Assembly (NCBI GenBank): GCA_003640385.1
Contig: RCAB01000137.1
Span: 62,001-126,000 of the forward strand
Length of the DNA stretch: 64,000 nt
Source: Setaria digitata
Lineage: Eukaryota > Nematoda > Chromadorea > Rhabditida > Setariidae
Direction: 5' to 3'
How positions within the stretch are numbered: position 1 is the first letter of the stretch; every line of letters starts with the position of its first letter. Positions 40,701-47,300 of this stretch are shown here, in pieces. A model generated the notes under the pieces. The model was not told where the DNA came from. It did no database searches and saw only the letters and a program-made list of their open reading frames with translations. The position numbers were made by a program, and so were the translations under genes.

Positions 40701-41643
40701 CTTCATTTACACCACACAGTTGGCAAGAAAGAAGCCAACTCAAAAATGAAAAATTTTTTATATTCCAAAAAGATAAATGATGCACGATGACTCAGAGCAG
40801 CATTAACGACCATGGTGCAAGAAATCCCTAGTAAATTACGAGCCGGGATTTTCAGCTGAACATCAGGATACCGCGAAATTCCGGTCCTCTAATGAATGAC
40901 TGTAGAAATGATGAATTTATTCACAATATCTCAAAGCTTTCCTCTTTCTCTATTCTCTTGCATTTCTCCGTTGCTAATTTACCAGTTATTACTCTCCCAA
41001 TTCAAGCTTAGCAAATGTGAGCAGTCAGGCACTAAAATCTCAAGACTGGAAATATCCAATACTGTGCTACTAGAACTATTAAATATGAAATGGTTTTTCC
41101 AAGTCTAATTTTTTAAATTTCTTTTTTTTTTTTCACAGTTCGATTATACAACTGATAAATGATTGGATCATTTTTTTTTTTTCGCAGAAATCTGCTACCT
41201 AATTTGGCTTAATTACACAACTGCCTAATTAGCAACCATGGTACTTATCATCTACCTATAACCTGGTTGTGAAATGACCAAATCAACGAAGTCTACCTGC
41301 CTTATCTATGTAAAGGATGTCAATATAAAATGCTCCATGTGCCAATCATTCGGCCATTTGCATCTCTTTTTTCAGCACATTTAATGAGTTGAGAAAAGAG
41401 AAAATGTGAAATTTTGGAGAAATTTCATTTCACTCTCTGCAAATTCTGCATGGCCTTGAAATCAACTCAGAACATACCAATCGTGAAGTTTGATTCCACG
41501 CTACTGTCACTTCCGGATAGTTCTGGAGCTACCACTACCGATGCTGCTGTTGCTGCTGCTGTTACTGGAGATATATTACAGCCAATATCCGGAACAGGAA
41601 GCGGAATGGAAGCAGAATGATCACCCGCTGTTTGCATTGTCAT
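5855..41643 (-). CDS. lin-10: LIN-10 / Mint (X11, APBA) adaptor: PTB domain plus two PDZ domains
   Basis: The gene is a cytoplasmic scaffold. In worms LIN-10 works with LIN-2 and LIN-7 to place the EGF receptor in vulval cells and glutamate receptors in neurons (family knowledge). Exons, minus strand in order: 41643-41478, 25322-24982, 22503-22348, 20883-20748, 20316-20249, 20003-19557, 18655-18536, 17126-16638, 14321-13796, 13244-13108, 12327-12251, 12122-12012, 11783-11641, 10843-10757, 10292-10266, 8611-8493, 8407-8257, 7446-7228, 6926-6861, 6742-6623, 6067-5855. All phases agree if a 58-bp assembly duplication in exon 9 is collapsed, giving 1287 codons including TGA. The start ATG at 41643 has an in-frame TAA two codons upstream. 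Residues 1 to about 900 are low complexity (poly-Ser, Ala, Gln and Pro). The PTB domain is about 908-1080, PDZ1 about 1104-1190 and PDZ2 about 1195-1275. C. elegans LIN-10 is about 980 aa, so this one is longer through N-terminal expansions. The short 3' exons are well supported by homology; exon 1 is assigned by phase only. Confidence 0.93.
6623..7446 (-). CDS. lin-10: lin-10 exons 18-20: first PDZ domain and linker into the second
   Basis: Exon 18 (7446-7228) carries a charged linker and the first PDZ strands. The carboxylate-binding loop region reads [20 protein letters not shown], matching the Mint-specific [12 protein letters not shown]. Exon 19 (6926-6861) gives [18 protein letters not shown], and exon 20 (6742-6623) completes PDZ1 and begins PDZ2 with [11 protein letters not shown]. 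In Mint proteins these tandem PDZ domains bind C-terminal peptides of presenilin, channels and neurexin (family knowledge). Confidence 0.95.
8257..11783 (-). CDS. lin-10: lin-10 exons 13-17: phosphotyrosine-binding (PTB/PID) domain
   Basis: Five exons encode the PTB domain: 11783-11641, 10843-10757, 10292-10266, 8611-8493 and 8407-8257. Signature segments are [50 protein letters not shown], and [20 protein letters not shown] followed by [16 protein letters not shown]. They align almost without gaps to the human Mint PTB region, which binds YENPTY-type peptides such as those of the amyloid precursor protein family. The third piece is a 27-base micro-exon (RISDTDVRQ). The acceptor of the last exon is preceded by a very long poly(T) tract that contains a single N (8450). 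Confidence 0.95.
9116..9226. repeat. ACAATA/CAACAA-rich low-complexity intronic block
   Basis: Repeated AACAATA, AACAAC and ATAACA units over about 110 bases in the intron between lin-10 exons 15 and 16. Only G at a few positions breaks the A/C/T composition. Confidence 0.7.
11168..11384. repeat. Inverted repeat with 24-32 bp arms, intronic, fold-back-like
   Basis: The left arm at 11168-11199 is matched in reverse complement by 11361-11384: TCTTGCCGGAAAT and AATACAGTAC are shared, and the right arm lacks about 9 internal bases. The surrounding 450 bp (11100-11530) also has diverged direct copies of GTAAGxGAAAT and AAAATATTG segments and many CCGG words, unlike other introns. It may be the remains of a small foldback transposon between lin-10 exons 13 and 14. 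Confidence 0.55.
12012..13244 (-). CDS. lin-10: lin-10 exons 10-12 (linker before the PTB domain)
   Basis: Exons 13244-13108, 12327-12251 and 12122-12012, in matching phases 0-2-1-1. They read through [38 protein letters not shown] and [18 protein letters not shown], then a basic end (TKKGSKKEG) that joins the first PTB strand. They are acidic, low in hydrophobics and probably a flexible linker. The W-P-G-E and W-I-G-N pair is the only compact motif. Confidence 0.82.
12982..13048. repeat. Assembly duplication of 33 bp around N 13015
   Basis: 12982-13014 and 13016-13048 are identical except for one base (ACTCTTAT/ACTCGTAT). It lies in the intron between lin-10 exons 10 and 11. Confidence 0.85.
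13796..14321 (-). CDS. lin-10: lin-10 exon 9, poly-Ser/poly-Pro, broken by an assembly duplication
   Basis: The exon begins [17 protein letters not shown], passes a poly-Ser run and a run of about 18 prolines, and ends [15 protein letters not shown] before a GTTTTTT donor. A segment of about 54 bp near the 3' end appears twice, at about 13839-13892 and 13897-13950, separated by N at 13893. The copies are offset by 58 bases, which is not a multiple of three, so the raw sequence is frameshifted. Removing one copy restores phase with exon 10. This is an assembly fault, not a mutation. Confidence 0.85.
15366..15440 (+). ncRNA. Candidate pre-miRNA-like hairpin (or small foldback element)
   Basis: Arms of 34 bases (15366-15399 and 15407-15440) enclose a 7-base loop ATGCAAG. 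Twenty-nine of 34 positions pair as Watson-Crick. Two of the other five would be G-U wobbles in RNA copied from the plus strand, but A-C mismatches in RNA from the minus strand. The three true mismatches lie in the middle of the stem (stem positions 17, 19 and 21). Pairing stops sharply at both outer ends. It sits in the intron between lin-10 exons 8 and 9, antisense to it. Expression is unknown. Confidence 0.4.
16638..17126 (-). CDS. lin-10: lin-10 exon 8, Gln-, Ser- and Pro-rich
   Basis: One hundred and sixty-three codons between TTGCAG and GTTTC splice sites, in phase 0 on both sides. It opens [20 protein letters not shown], then has a poly-Ser run, an interrupted poly-Gln run (about 15 Gln around one Glu), a poly-Ala run and a Pro-rich segment (PAPPPPSH). 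Nothing here aligns to a known domain; it is part of the variable N-terminal half that differs between Mint proteins. Confidence 0.85.
17744..17788. repeat. Small imperfect hairpin in a CCGG/CCGT-rich intronic patch
   Basis: ATTATCCGTCATTACT (17744-17759) can pair with AGTAATACGGATTAT (17774-17788) with one bulge, one mismatch and a 14-base loop. It lies between lin-10 exons 7 and 8. Confidence 0.4.
18536..18655 (-). CDS. lin-10: lin-10 exon 7
   Basis: Forty codons between ATTTCAG and GTTGTA, phase 0. It begins [15 protein letters not shown] and ends ISSNTTEQ. Too short to stand out by length alone; supported by phase agreement with exons 6 and 8. Confidence 0.75.
19557..20003 (-). CDS. lin-10: lin-10 exon 6, acidic then poly-Ser/poly-Ala then basic helix
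   Basis: One hundred and forty-nine codons, phase 0 at both ends. It begins [16 protein letters not shown], has an interrupted Ser run with a stretch of six Ala, and ends in a charged helix-like segment ([19 protein letters not shown]) before GTTTGTGC. The GAT/GCT trinucleotide microsatellite that encodes the runs also gives long but meaningless open frames on the opposite strand. Confidence 0.85.
20249..20883 (-). CDS. lin-10: lin-10 exons 4 and 5
   Basis: Exon 4 (20883-20748) encodes a Lys/Glu-rich segment beginning [15 protein letters not shown] and ends in phase 1. Exon 5 (20316-20249) restores the frame and reads [20 protein letters not shown]. Both have canonical splice sites. The region is acidic and probably unstructured. 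Exon 4 ends I-I-G if read through, and I-I-A after splicing. Confidence 0.75.
22348..22503 (-). CDS. lin-10: lin-10 exon 3
   Basis: Fifty-two codons between a TTTTTTCAG acceptor and a GTACCT donor, phase 0. It starts [19 protein letters not shown] and continues [17 protein letters not shown]. The base composition is less AT-rich than the flanking introns. No domain is recognised. Confidence 0.78.
24982..25322 (-). CDS. lin-10: lin-10 exon 2
   Basis: Three hundred and forty-one bases between CTTTTCAG and GTTTGT. It starts with two bases that complete a Gly codon from exon 1, then runs [19 protein letters not shown] and ends [12 protein letters not shown]. It contains Met/Gln-rich segments ([16 protein letters not shown]). 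Phase fits exon 1 (ending phase 1) and exon 3 (starting phase 0). Confidence 0.85.
28396..28470. repeat. Longest poly(A) tract, with N 28452
   Basis: About 56 consecutive A, one N, then AAAATAAAATAAAATAAA. The length next to an N is unreliable and probably marks a contig end in a homopolymer. Confidence 0.85.
28965..29185 (+). repeat. Diverged tandem repeat, unit 72-78 bp, three copies
   Basis: Copies begin at 28965, 29037 and 29115 with AAACGGTATATGATTATTTC, AAACGGTGTACGATCATTTC and AAATGATATATGCTCATTTG. Each then has CTTACTGT/CTTATTA, CCATTAC/CCACTAC, and the first two end ATTAGCCC/T. It lies in the lin-10 first intron. Confidence 0.8.
30612..30713. repeat. (GT)n microsatellite duplicated around N 30669
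   Basis: TATATAAACGTATG followed by a GT run occurs on both sides of a single N, so the true array is probably one TATATAAACGTATG(GT)n block. Confidence 0.8.
34398..34432. repeat. (CT)n microsatellites (this and other sites)
   Basis: A perfect CT run of about 35 bases. Similar CT/GA runs lie at about 14683-14723, 21381-21409, 21553-21580, 27257-27285, 27388-27417, 27576-27611 and 36508-36530; AT at 25750-25773; AAT at 8742-8768; ATT at 57998-58075. Confidence 0.9.
34740..35440. repeat. TTA/ATT trinucleotide-rich region
   Basis: A perfect ATT array near 34741-34796 grades into about 600 bp of interrupted TTATTAx and TATTACT units. It lies in the lin-10 first intron. Confidence 0.8.
41478..41643 (-). 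CDS. lin-10: lin-10 exon 1 with start codon
   Basis: Reads [19 protein letters not shown], an Ala/Val-rich stretch, then [12 protein letters not shown] before a GTATGTTC donor, ending in phase 1. A TAA lies two codons upstream in frame, so the first or third residue Met is the start. The link to exon 2 across about 16 kb rests on matching phase, the same strand and the absence of any competing start; a separate short gene is the alternative. No TTTCAG precedes the ATG closely, so spliced-leader addition directly at this exon is not evident. Confidence 0.65.
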
Positions 41644-42112
41644 CCGTTAATTTGAAAATATGAAATGCGGTTGGAAGTTCGAATTTGTGTCGTATGTGTA
41701 GCCAATAGGAATACAAGCAATACAGTGGGCAAGAAATGAATTATGGATCAGAAATGGAATAATAGTAGGAGAGCAGCATATACAGGAAACTGAACCGGTT
41801 CGCAGTTAGCCATTTCAGCCGGTTTCATCACACGATATATGGCACATTCCGGAAGAGCTGTCACTAATTATTACTGATGGAACGGGATTTTTTTTTTTTT
41901 AGTACGTTTTATCCTTAAATGATATATATATATATATACATGCTTTTTGTTCACTCAGTCCTCACTTATTAACGCCTTATTGTTATCATGAAGCAGTCCT
42001 TATCACCATTTCAATTATCAAAAACAACTCCGCAAAGACGATTCTTTTCAGTGATATAACATGGAGTTTTTTCAGAGTTAATTGACTATTATGGGTAGAT
42101 TTGCATGAGGAT

Positions 42113-42338
42113 AAACCAAAGCAAAATTGACAGATAAAGAGGAAAGCAGACCGACTGATAAACAAACCCGAAGAAACCGGAATAAGTCCAACCAAACCAG
42201 AATCGATGAATATAAACCAAAGCAGAATCGATCGGTACAAATCAAACCAGAAACGAATGGAACAAACCAACGCAGAGCCGACCGGTACAAACCAACCCGG
42301 AACCGTCCGGTACAAATCAAGACAGAACGGTTACAATG
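42113..42338 (+). repeat. 25-bp tandem repeat, about 9 diverged copies
   Basis: Successive units share AAACCAAxxCAGAAxCGAxxxGTAC and keep a 25-base period, for example AAACCAAAGCAGAATCGATC then GGTAC, and AAACCAACGCAGAGCCGACC then GGTAC. Copies differ at several positions, more so at the 5' side. The period is not a multiple of three and no splice context is seen, so it is non-coding. There are no spacers between units. Confidence 0.9.
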
Positions 42339-42599
42339 ATCAGTACGAGTGATATGTTATCAGTATAATGTGAGTGATAAGTGACCAAGGACTACACCAC
42401 CTCAGTATCAGTCTGTTTTATGTAAAACGAAATGTTATTTGTTTGTATGTGAGCCTTGCTGAAGCCAAATACACACATAATCAATGCACCTCACATACAC
42501 GACTTCAGTCTCACATACACACAGACAGACAGACAGACACATACACACACACGATCAATAGATTGATAATGGCGATGTCGACAACGATGGTAATGACGG

Positions 42600-42670
42600 T
42601 TGTGTAGTGGTAGTGGTGACGATGAGGATGATGATGGCGATGATGTTAACGATGATGTTGACGATGATGG

Positions 42671-42701
<31 letters not shown>

Positions 42702-42712
42702 GATGATAGTGT
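42600..42712. repeat. GATG/GAT microsatellite
   Basis: Interrupted GATGATGATGG units; they create long Met/Val open frames on one strand and Ser frames on the other, which I do not treat as genes. Confidence 0.85.
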
Positions 42713-42921
42713 TCCGAGTACATCGACCGATATGTTCATTTTCATTTTTACCATTGATTTTCTTTCACTTGGATGATTTACGCTGCAGTGCAGCTGCGCT
42801 ACGCTTCAATGCAGCGTTAGTTGGATATGGGAGGAGAGTAAAGTGATGAAAACTTCTAGGAGATTACGTATTTATCAGAGAGAGAGAAGAAAAGGCGGAA
42901 AGCACGTAACTGACTTAACTT

Positions 42922-43083
42922 GTAAGTAATAATGATGACGACATGACAGTGCTAGTGATGATGATAATTCAGTGGTAAGTAAGCGATAATGATGACGACA
43001 TGACAGTGCTAGTGATGATGATAATTCAGTGGTAAGTAAGCGATAATGATGACGACATGACAGTGCTAGTGATGATGATGTTG
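42922..43083 (+). repeat. 57-bp tandem repeat, about 2.8 copies
   Basis: The unit contains AATGATGACGACATGACAGT followed by GCTAGTGATGATGATAATTC and AGTGGTAAGTAAGCGAT. Copies start at 42931, 42988 and 43045 and are nearly identical, so the expansion is recent (or an assembly effect). It lies about 1.1 kb upstream of mau-2. Confidence 0.9.
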
Positions 43084-43939
43084 ATGATTATGGTAATTCA
43101 TTTTAAACATAATGAAATTAATACTGTTTAAAAGCATCCGTACGAATAACGTGGAATTATGCTTTACAAAATAAATGCGAATGATTAACGTATTACGTGA
43201 GCGGTTAATTTTATTTGAAGAATTTTCGCTGTTATATTTTCCTAAATATTGCTTTATAAGCATTTTGCAGTTAAAATGTCCGTTCAATTCAGTAAAAATT
43301 ATTTGTTTATTTGAGGAATTTCAGGAATAATGAGTTTTATGTGTATGTGTGATGGTTGATGAATATCTATCTATTCCTCCTTCTACTCTCACTAAAATAA
43401 GTACCCCGTAGAATTAAATTCTTGTAGTAAATTTCTGTTACCTTGCTTCCAATCTGATGATTTTCACATTTTAATAAAGCCGAAAAGGAAACTGATTGTA
43501 AAACTTACTGCTAATGTTTCATTATTTAATCTAACAAAATGCGTTTTCTTATACACCATTTTGATTATACCGTAAAATAATGAAATGGAGAAATATGAAG
43601 CAATGTATACTTTTACGTTCGATAAATGACATGTGAAGGAAATAATTCCATGGAAGAAGGAGAATTATGATCTGCAATTAGAATAATATGTTTTGATAAT
43701 ATTTCCGAGGAAATTCAATGAAAATGGAAGAATTTTAAGTGGTGTAATGAAAGTATTTCCGGAAACCTAAAATGACATGATTCCGCTAGTTTATCATGGA
43801 AGTAGCTCCGTTCACACACGCAGAAATGATCTTATATGTTAGCAATGAAATGAAAAAGTCACATTTAATTAGAAGAAATTGAATGCATGTGATGATATAT
43901 ATATAATCATTTTATATTTTATATATCATTTTTTTTTCC

Positions 43940-44364
43940 GTATGATTGATATATTTTTTTATTAAAAAAAAAAAATATATATATATATATTTAATGATTT
44001 GGCAACTATGGGAAATATTTTTTTAAATGATTTTATAATTTAACGAGCATTATTCTTTTCATTATTTATAGCGTACAATTTTAATTTTTAAACGTTTAAA
44101 AATTACTGGATGGTAAAAGCCTGCCTGAATTTTGTATTTTCAGGATGAGCGTGGTGGAAAATTATTTACCAGAACGGTATTTATTTGATCAAGCAGCCAT
44201 ATTATTATTGGAAGGGGCTGAATTTTTCCGCGCGCACAATCCTCCAAAATATAAAATGGCCATTAAATGTTTAAAGGTTTGTTATTTTTCGGTATGTTCA
44301 CATGTTCTTCCCAAAGAAAAAAACTATTCGTTCTGTATGATTGATATATTTTTTTATTAAAAAA
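43940..44364. repeat. 29-base direct repeat flanking mau-2 exon 1
   Basis: GTATGATTGATATATTTTTT followed by TATTAAAAAA occurs at 43940 (upstream of the start) and again at 44335 (in intron 1). Confidence 0.8.
44134..44144 (+). promoter_or_regulatory. Likely spliced-leader or 5' UTR splice acceptor of mau-2
   Basis: The bases just before the mau-2 ATG read TTGTATTTTCAGG, with one base between AG and ATG. This strong nematode acceptor so close to a start codon is typical of SL trans-splicing. An intron in the 5' UTR is the alternative. Confidence 0.6.
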
Positions 44365-47300
44365 TTTGTTCCATTCTCTTTGAACTTTCAAATCTCTATT
44401 TTTGTTTCCAAATAAATGATACAGCTAGGATTTATATTCTTGTGCACGAAATTGCATATTTCTTCCGAATCCAGTGAAGTTAAACTTTTTAACTCTTTAC
44501 TATTTATATGTAGACTTTTCATACTGTTTAACATTCTGCCAGGGTTTTGTTTGAATAAATTTTAAGTTTTTTGTTTAAAAGTAAATAATTGAACTGGGTA
44601 ATTAATTTAGGCATGTTTCAAAACCTTAATGACACATGAAATGACATCTTTTGTGAACTTTCAAATTGGAAAATTGTATTTTTATTATACAAAGAACATC
44701 GAACTGGCGAGGCATCATTTGGAACAAGCGGTATTTTCGTCGTTTTTACTGAATTTTCAATTATTGGCATTAGAAAAAAAAAAACCAAATTTCGACACAA
44801 TTAGTTTTACATTTACATTGTTATTAGCATAAGTTTGTAATGATTTCTTTTTAGTATCACGGGATGAAAGAAGCAGGTGCTGAATATACCAAATATCGGG
44901 TAGAAATCGCATGTTCAATTGCCGAGGTATATATGCAGTTGAAAATTTTGGAACCAGTAAAGCAGCTTTTACGGAAGGAATCAGCACATTCTCGAGATTT
45001 TCCTTTAACTCATGCACGTCTTCTGTTCTTGCTTGCGGTACGATTTTCTTTTTATTATTATTATTTTTTTTTTTTTTGGAGGAAATTTTTACAACTGATA
45101 AAGTAAGCCGTGAAGGAAAAGATTTCTCGTGCCCCTTAGGATAATTATTTCTTTTAAAAGAAGTACTTCAAACCAATACTCCCCTATAAAAATTCAAAAT
45201 AATTTGATTCACTAAAGAAGTGATGTTTTTGAAAATAATGTTACTGTAATAGGTGGATCATTATTTTCTTCCGAGCAGCTGAATTTTAGAAGCTGTCTTT
45301 ATGTATAGCTTGAAAAAGAAAACGACTTAATATCAATTAAGTTGAAAATTCTTTTTTTCTTTTGGATGGAAAAAGGGATAGTTTCAGGAAATTCACGGAA
45401 CAATGAATGACTGGAATAATGCAAGTGAAATAGTTGAAGCTGGAGCATCTCTATTCAATCAGCTTGGTGATCCAGCTTTAGAATGTTATTTTCGTCTTTC
45501 ATCAGCTATGGTAAGCTTAAGAAAATAGTGATATATGAAGTTTTATCAATAATTAAGATGAATCAGTAAAATTTATAGCATCACACAAACTATGCACTTT
45601 TTTCTTGCTAGAGATAATAGAATTATCCACCTGTCATGCGTAGATTTTTTATAATTTGGGTGGAATTTCAAAGAACTGTGGAATTTTTTTGTTACGTTTC
45701 TAAAATAAATCAGATTTGTGCATAGCAGAACCCAGCGTCATATGGCTTTAATCACGTTGCAAATACGTACTGTTGAAACATTTAAGACTGTAAATCGGGA
45801 ATCTGGTAAATGACTTTACGTTTAATCTAAAAACGAAGTTAGCTGAAAATGTTTGATAATCTTAGAAGTTTTGATGAAAAAAGGATTTCATTAATCCCTT
45901 AAATTGTTCCAATTAAATCATATTACAAATGCAAACATTTCCTCGATATCATTATTCTCCATCTTCTTTCTTAACATTGCAGATTATATCGATGGATTTA
46001 AGTCGGGAAGAAGAACTAATGAAAAGTATAATGGAAGTAAGTGAAAAGCTAGTAATGCTGAATGCTGATAACGCATGTTTGGATTACATCAAAGCTTTTT
46101 GCTGTACTGTCCAAATTTGTTTTTTCATATCAGCTGGCTTGGTTTGTTTGTTTCGTTATTGTTAACAGCTCCACTATTTGTTTCTAAACTTTGATGATAA
46201 TTTTTGTCNCATCAAAGCTTTTTGCTGTACTGTCCAAATTTGTTTTTTCATATCAGCTGGCTTGGTTTGTTTGTTTCGTTATTGTTAACAGCTCCACTAT
46301 TTGTTTCTAAACTTTGATGATAATTTTTGTCCAATACAATATTGAAAATGTCAAGATTTAATATTGAGTTGAAGGAGCATGGGAATGTCCAAGCTAAAAG
46401 TTGGTGTGGTTTTAATTTTGAACTTTAAGACATTCGAAATTTGAAATTGATTGCGTTTGGAAAGAACTGAAATGCATCAAAGCCAACTATTTAAATTTGA
46501 ACTTGATGAGCTTGAATATGAGTGTGCAGATCGAATTCTTTTTAATGATACAGAATTTGAATTTGAGTTTAAATAAATAACAAATATCATAAGCGGTATT
46601 TGAATGATCTTTTTTTATGAATGCTGTATTTGTAAATTTTTCAAAGTTCCATTTAAAATTCTCTATTCTGTTTTAAGATATCACTTTTGATCAGTATTTT
46701 TCAGTTAAAAAGTACGAAAACATGTTTGCGACAATTACAAACGTTAGTTCAAACGATGAAATTAACCTACGGTGAAGCTGTTCCTATGACATGTCCAACA
46801 TTTGATTGGATGGGTAAAGAAACCTTAATTGCCCTTACATATGTACTTACTGTAATACAGAGCTTACAAACTTGTCAAATTGAAAGGTTATCTATTTTAA
46901 CTTTTGCTTATTTAAGTTTGTAGAAATATTGTTAAGTGAATAAAAATTAGTAAGTAGTTTCTTGATATGATCCTTAGTGTAGTGGTTCCTGGCGGTGGTA
47001 AAATGGTTGATGGATGAGTTCGTTATCGTGTGAAATCAATCATTTTCACTGTCAGCGTTAGCCACCTAATACTGGGCATGATGTACAGGCGTTTTCATTG
47101 CAGGTGCAATCAAATCAGGGGTGGCAAAAGTGGAAGAAGGGATGTTAATCACAAATTCGTCGTTATTTCATGATGAATTTGTTTCACTAATCCCATACAT
47201 TTCGTTTTCCTAGTAATTCGTGAAGGATTTTGAAAAACACTGGAACCTGTTAACTGATAAAACAAAAATTTGCAACTTTTCATTATCATTCAATAATTAT

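Larger units (their letters stand above)
25323..41477 (-). other. lin-10: First intron of lin-10, about 16.2 kb
   Basis: No convincing exon was found on either strand in this stretch. It is filled with poly(A)/(T) tracts (the longest starts near 28396), GA/CT, GT, AT and TTA microsatellites, a diverged 75-bp tandem repeat (28965-29185) and purine-rich low-complexity DNA (29440-29700). Its open frames are Lys/Phe/Ile-rich or microsatellite products. Long first introns often hold enhancers or alternative promoters, but none can be named from sequence. Confidence 0.6.
41644..44144. promoter_or_regulatory. Divergent intergenic region between lin-10 and mau-2
   Basis: The start codons of lin-10 (-) and mau-2 (+) face away from each other across 2.5 kb, so both promoters should lie here. 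Visible content: a CCAAT-type sequence near 41702, a TATATA run at 41922-41938, a 25-bp tandem repeat (42113-42338), GAT/GATG microsatellites (42600-42710), a 57-bp tandem repeat (42922-43083) and AT-rich DNA before mau-2. No core promoter element can be assigned with confidence. Confidence 0.5.

Noticed and set aside
42113..42338. CRISPR-like array
   Set aside because: Units are contiguous without unique spacers, and the context is eukaryotic introns and intergenic DNA.
41986..42339. Open frames of 70-109 codons on both strands
   Set aside because: Produced by the 25-bp tandem repeat, whose period shifts the frame each unit; no splice context or homology.
42780..42817. ACGCTGCA/TGCAGCGT inverted repeat
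   Set aside because: Only 8-bp arms with a 22-base loop in a locally GC-rich patch; too weak to report as a structure.
42491..42846. Poly-Ser (-) and Met/Val-rich (+) open frames
   Set aside because: Translations of a GATG microsatellite.
45382..45387. Earlier acceptor for mau-2 exon 4 (after GGATAG at 45381)
   Set aside because: It would add F-Q and break the gapless alignment with human MAU2; the following TTTCAG is the better acceptor.
46087..46331. True exon duplication in mau-2
   Set aside because: The copies are identical, include intron sequence and are separated by a single N, as at other contig joins.
46975..47060. tRNA-like sequence with GGTTC/GAGTTCG words
   Set aside because: I could not fold an acceptor stem or find a consistent A box and B box spacing.
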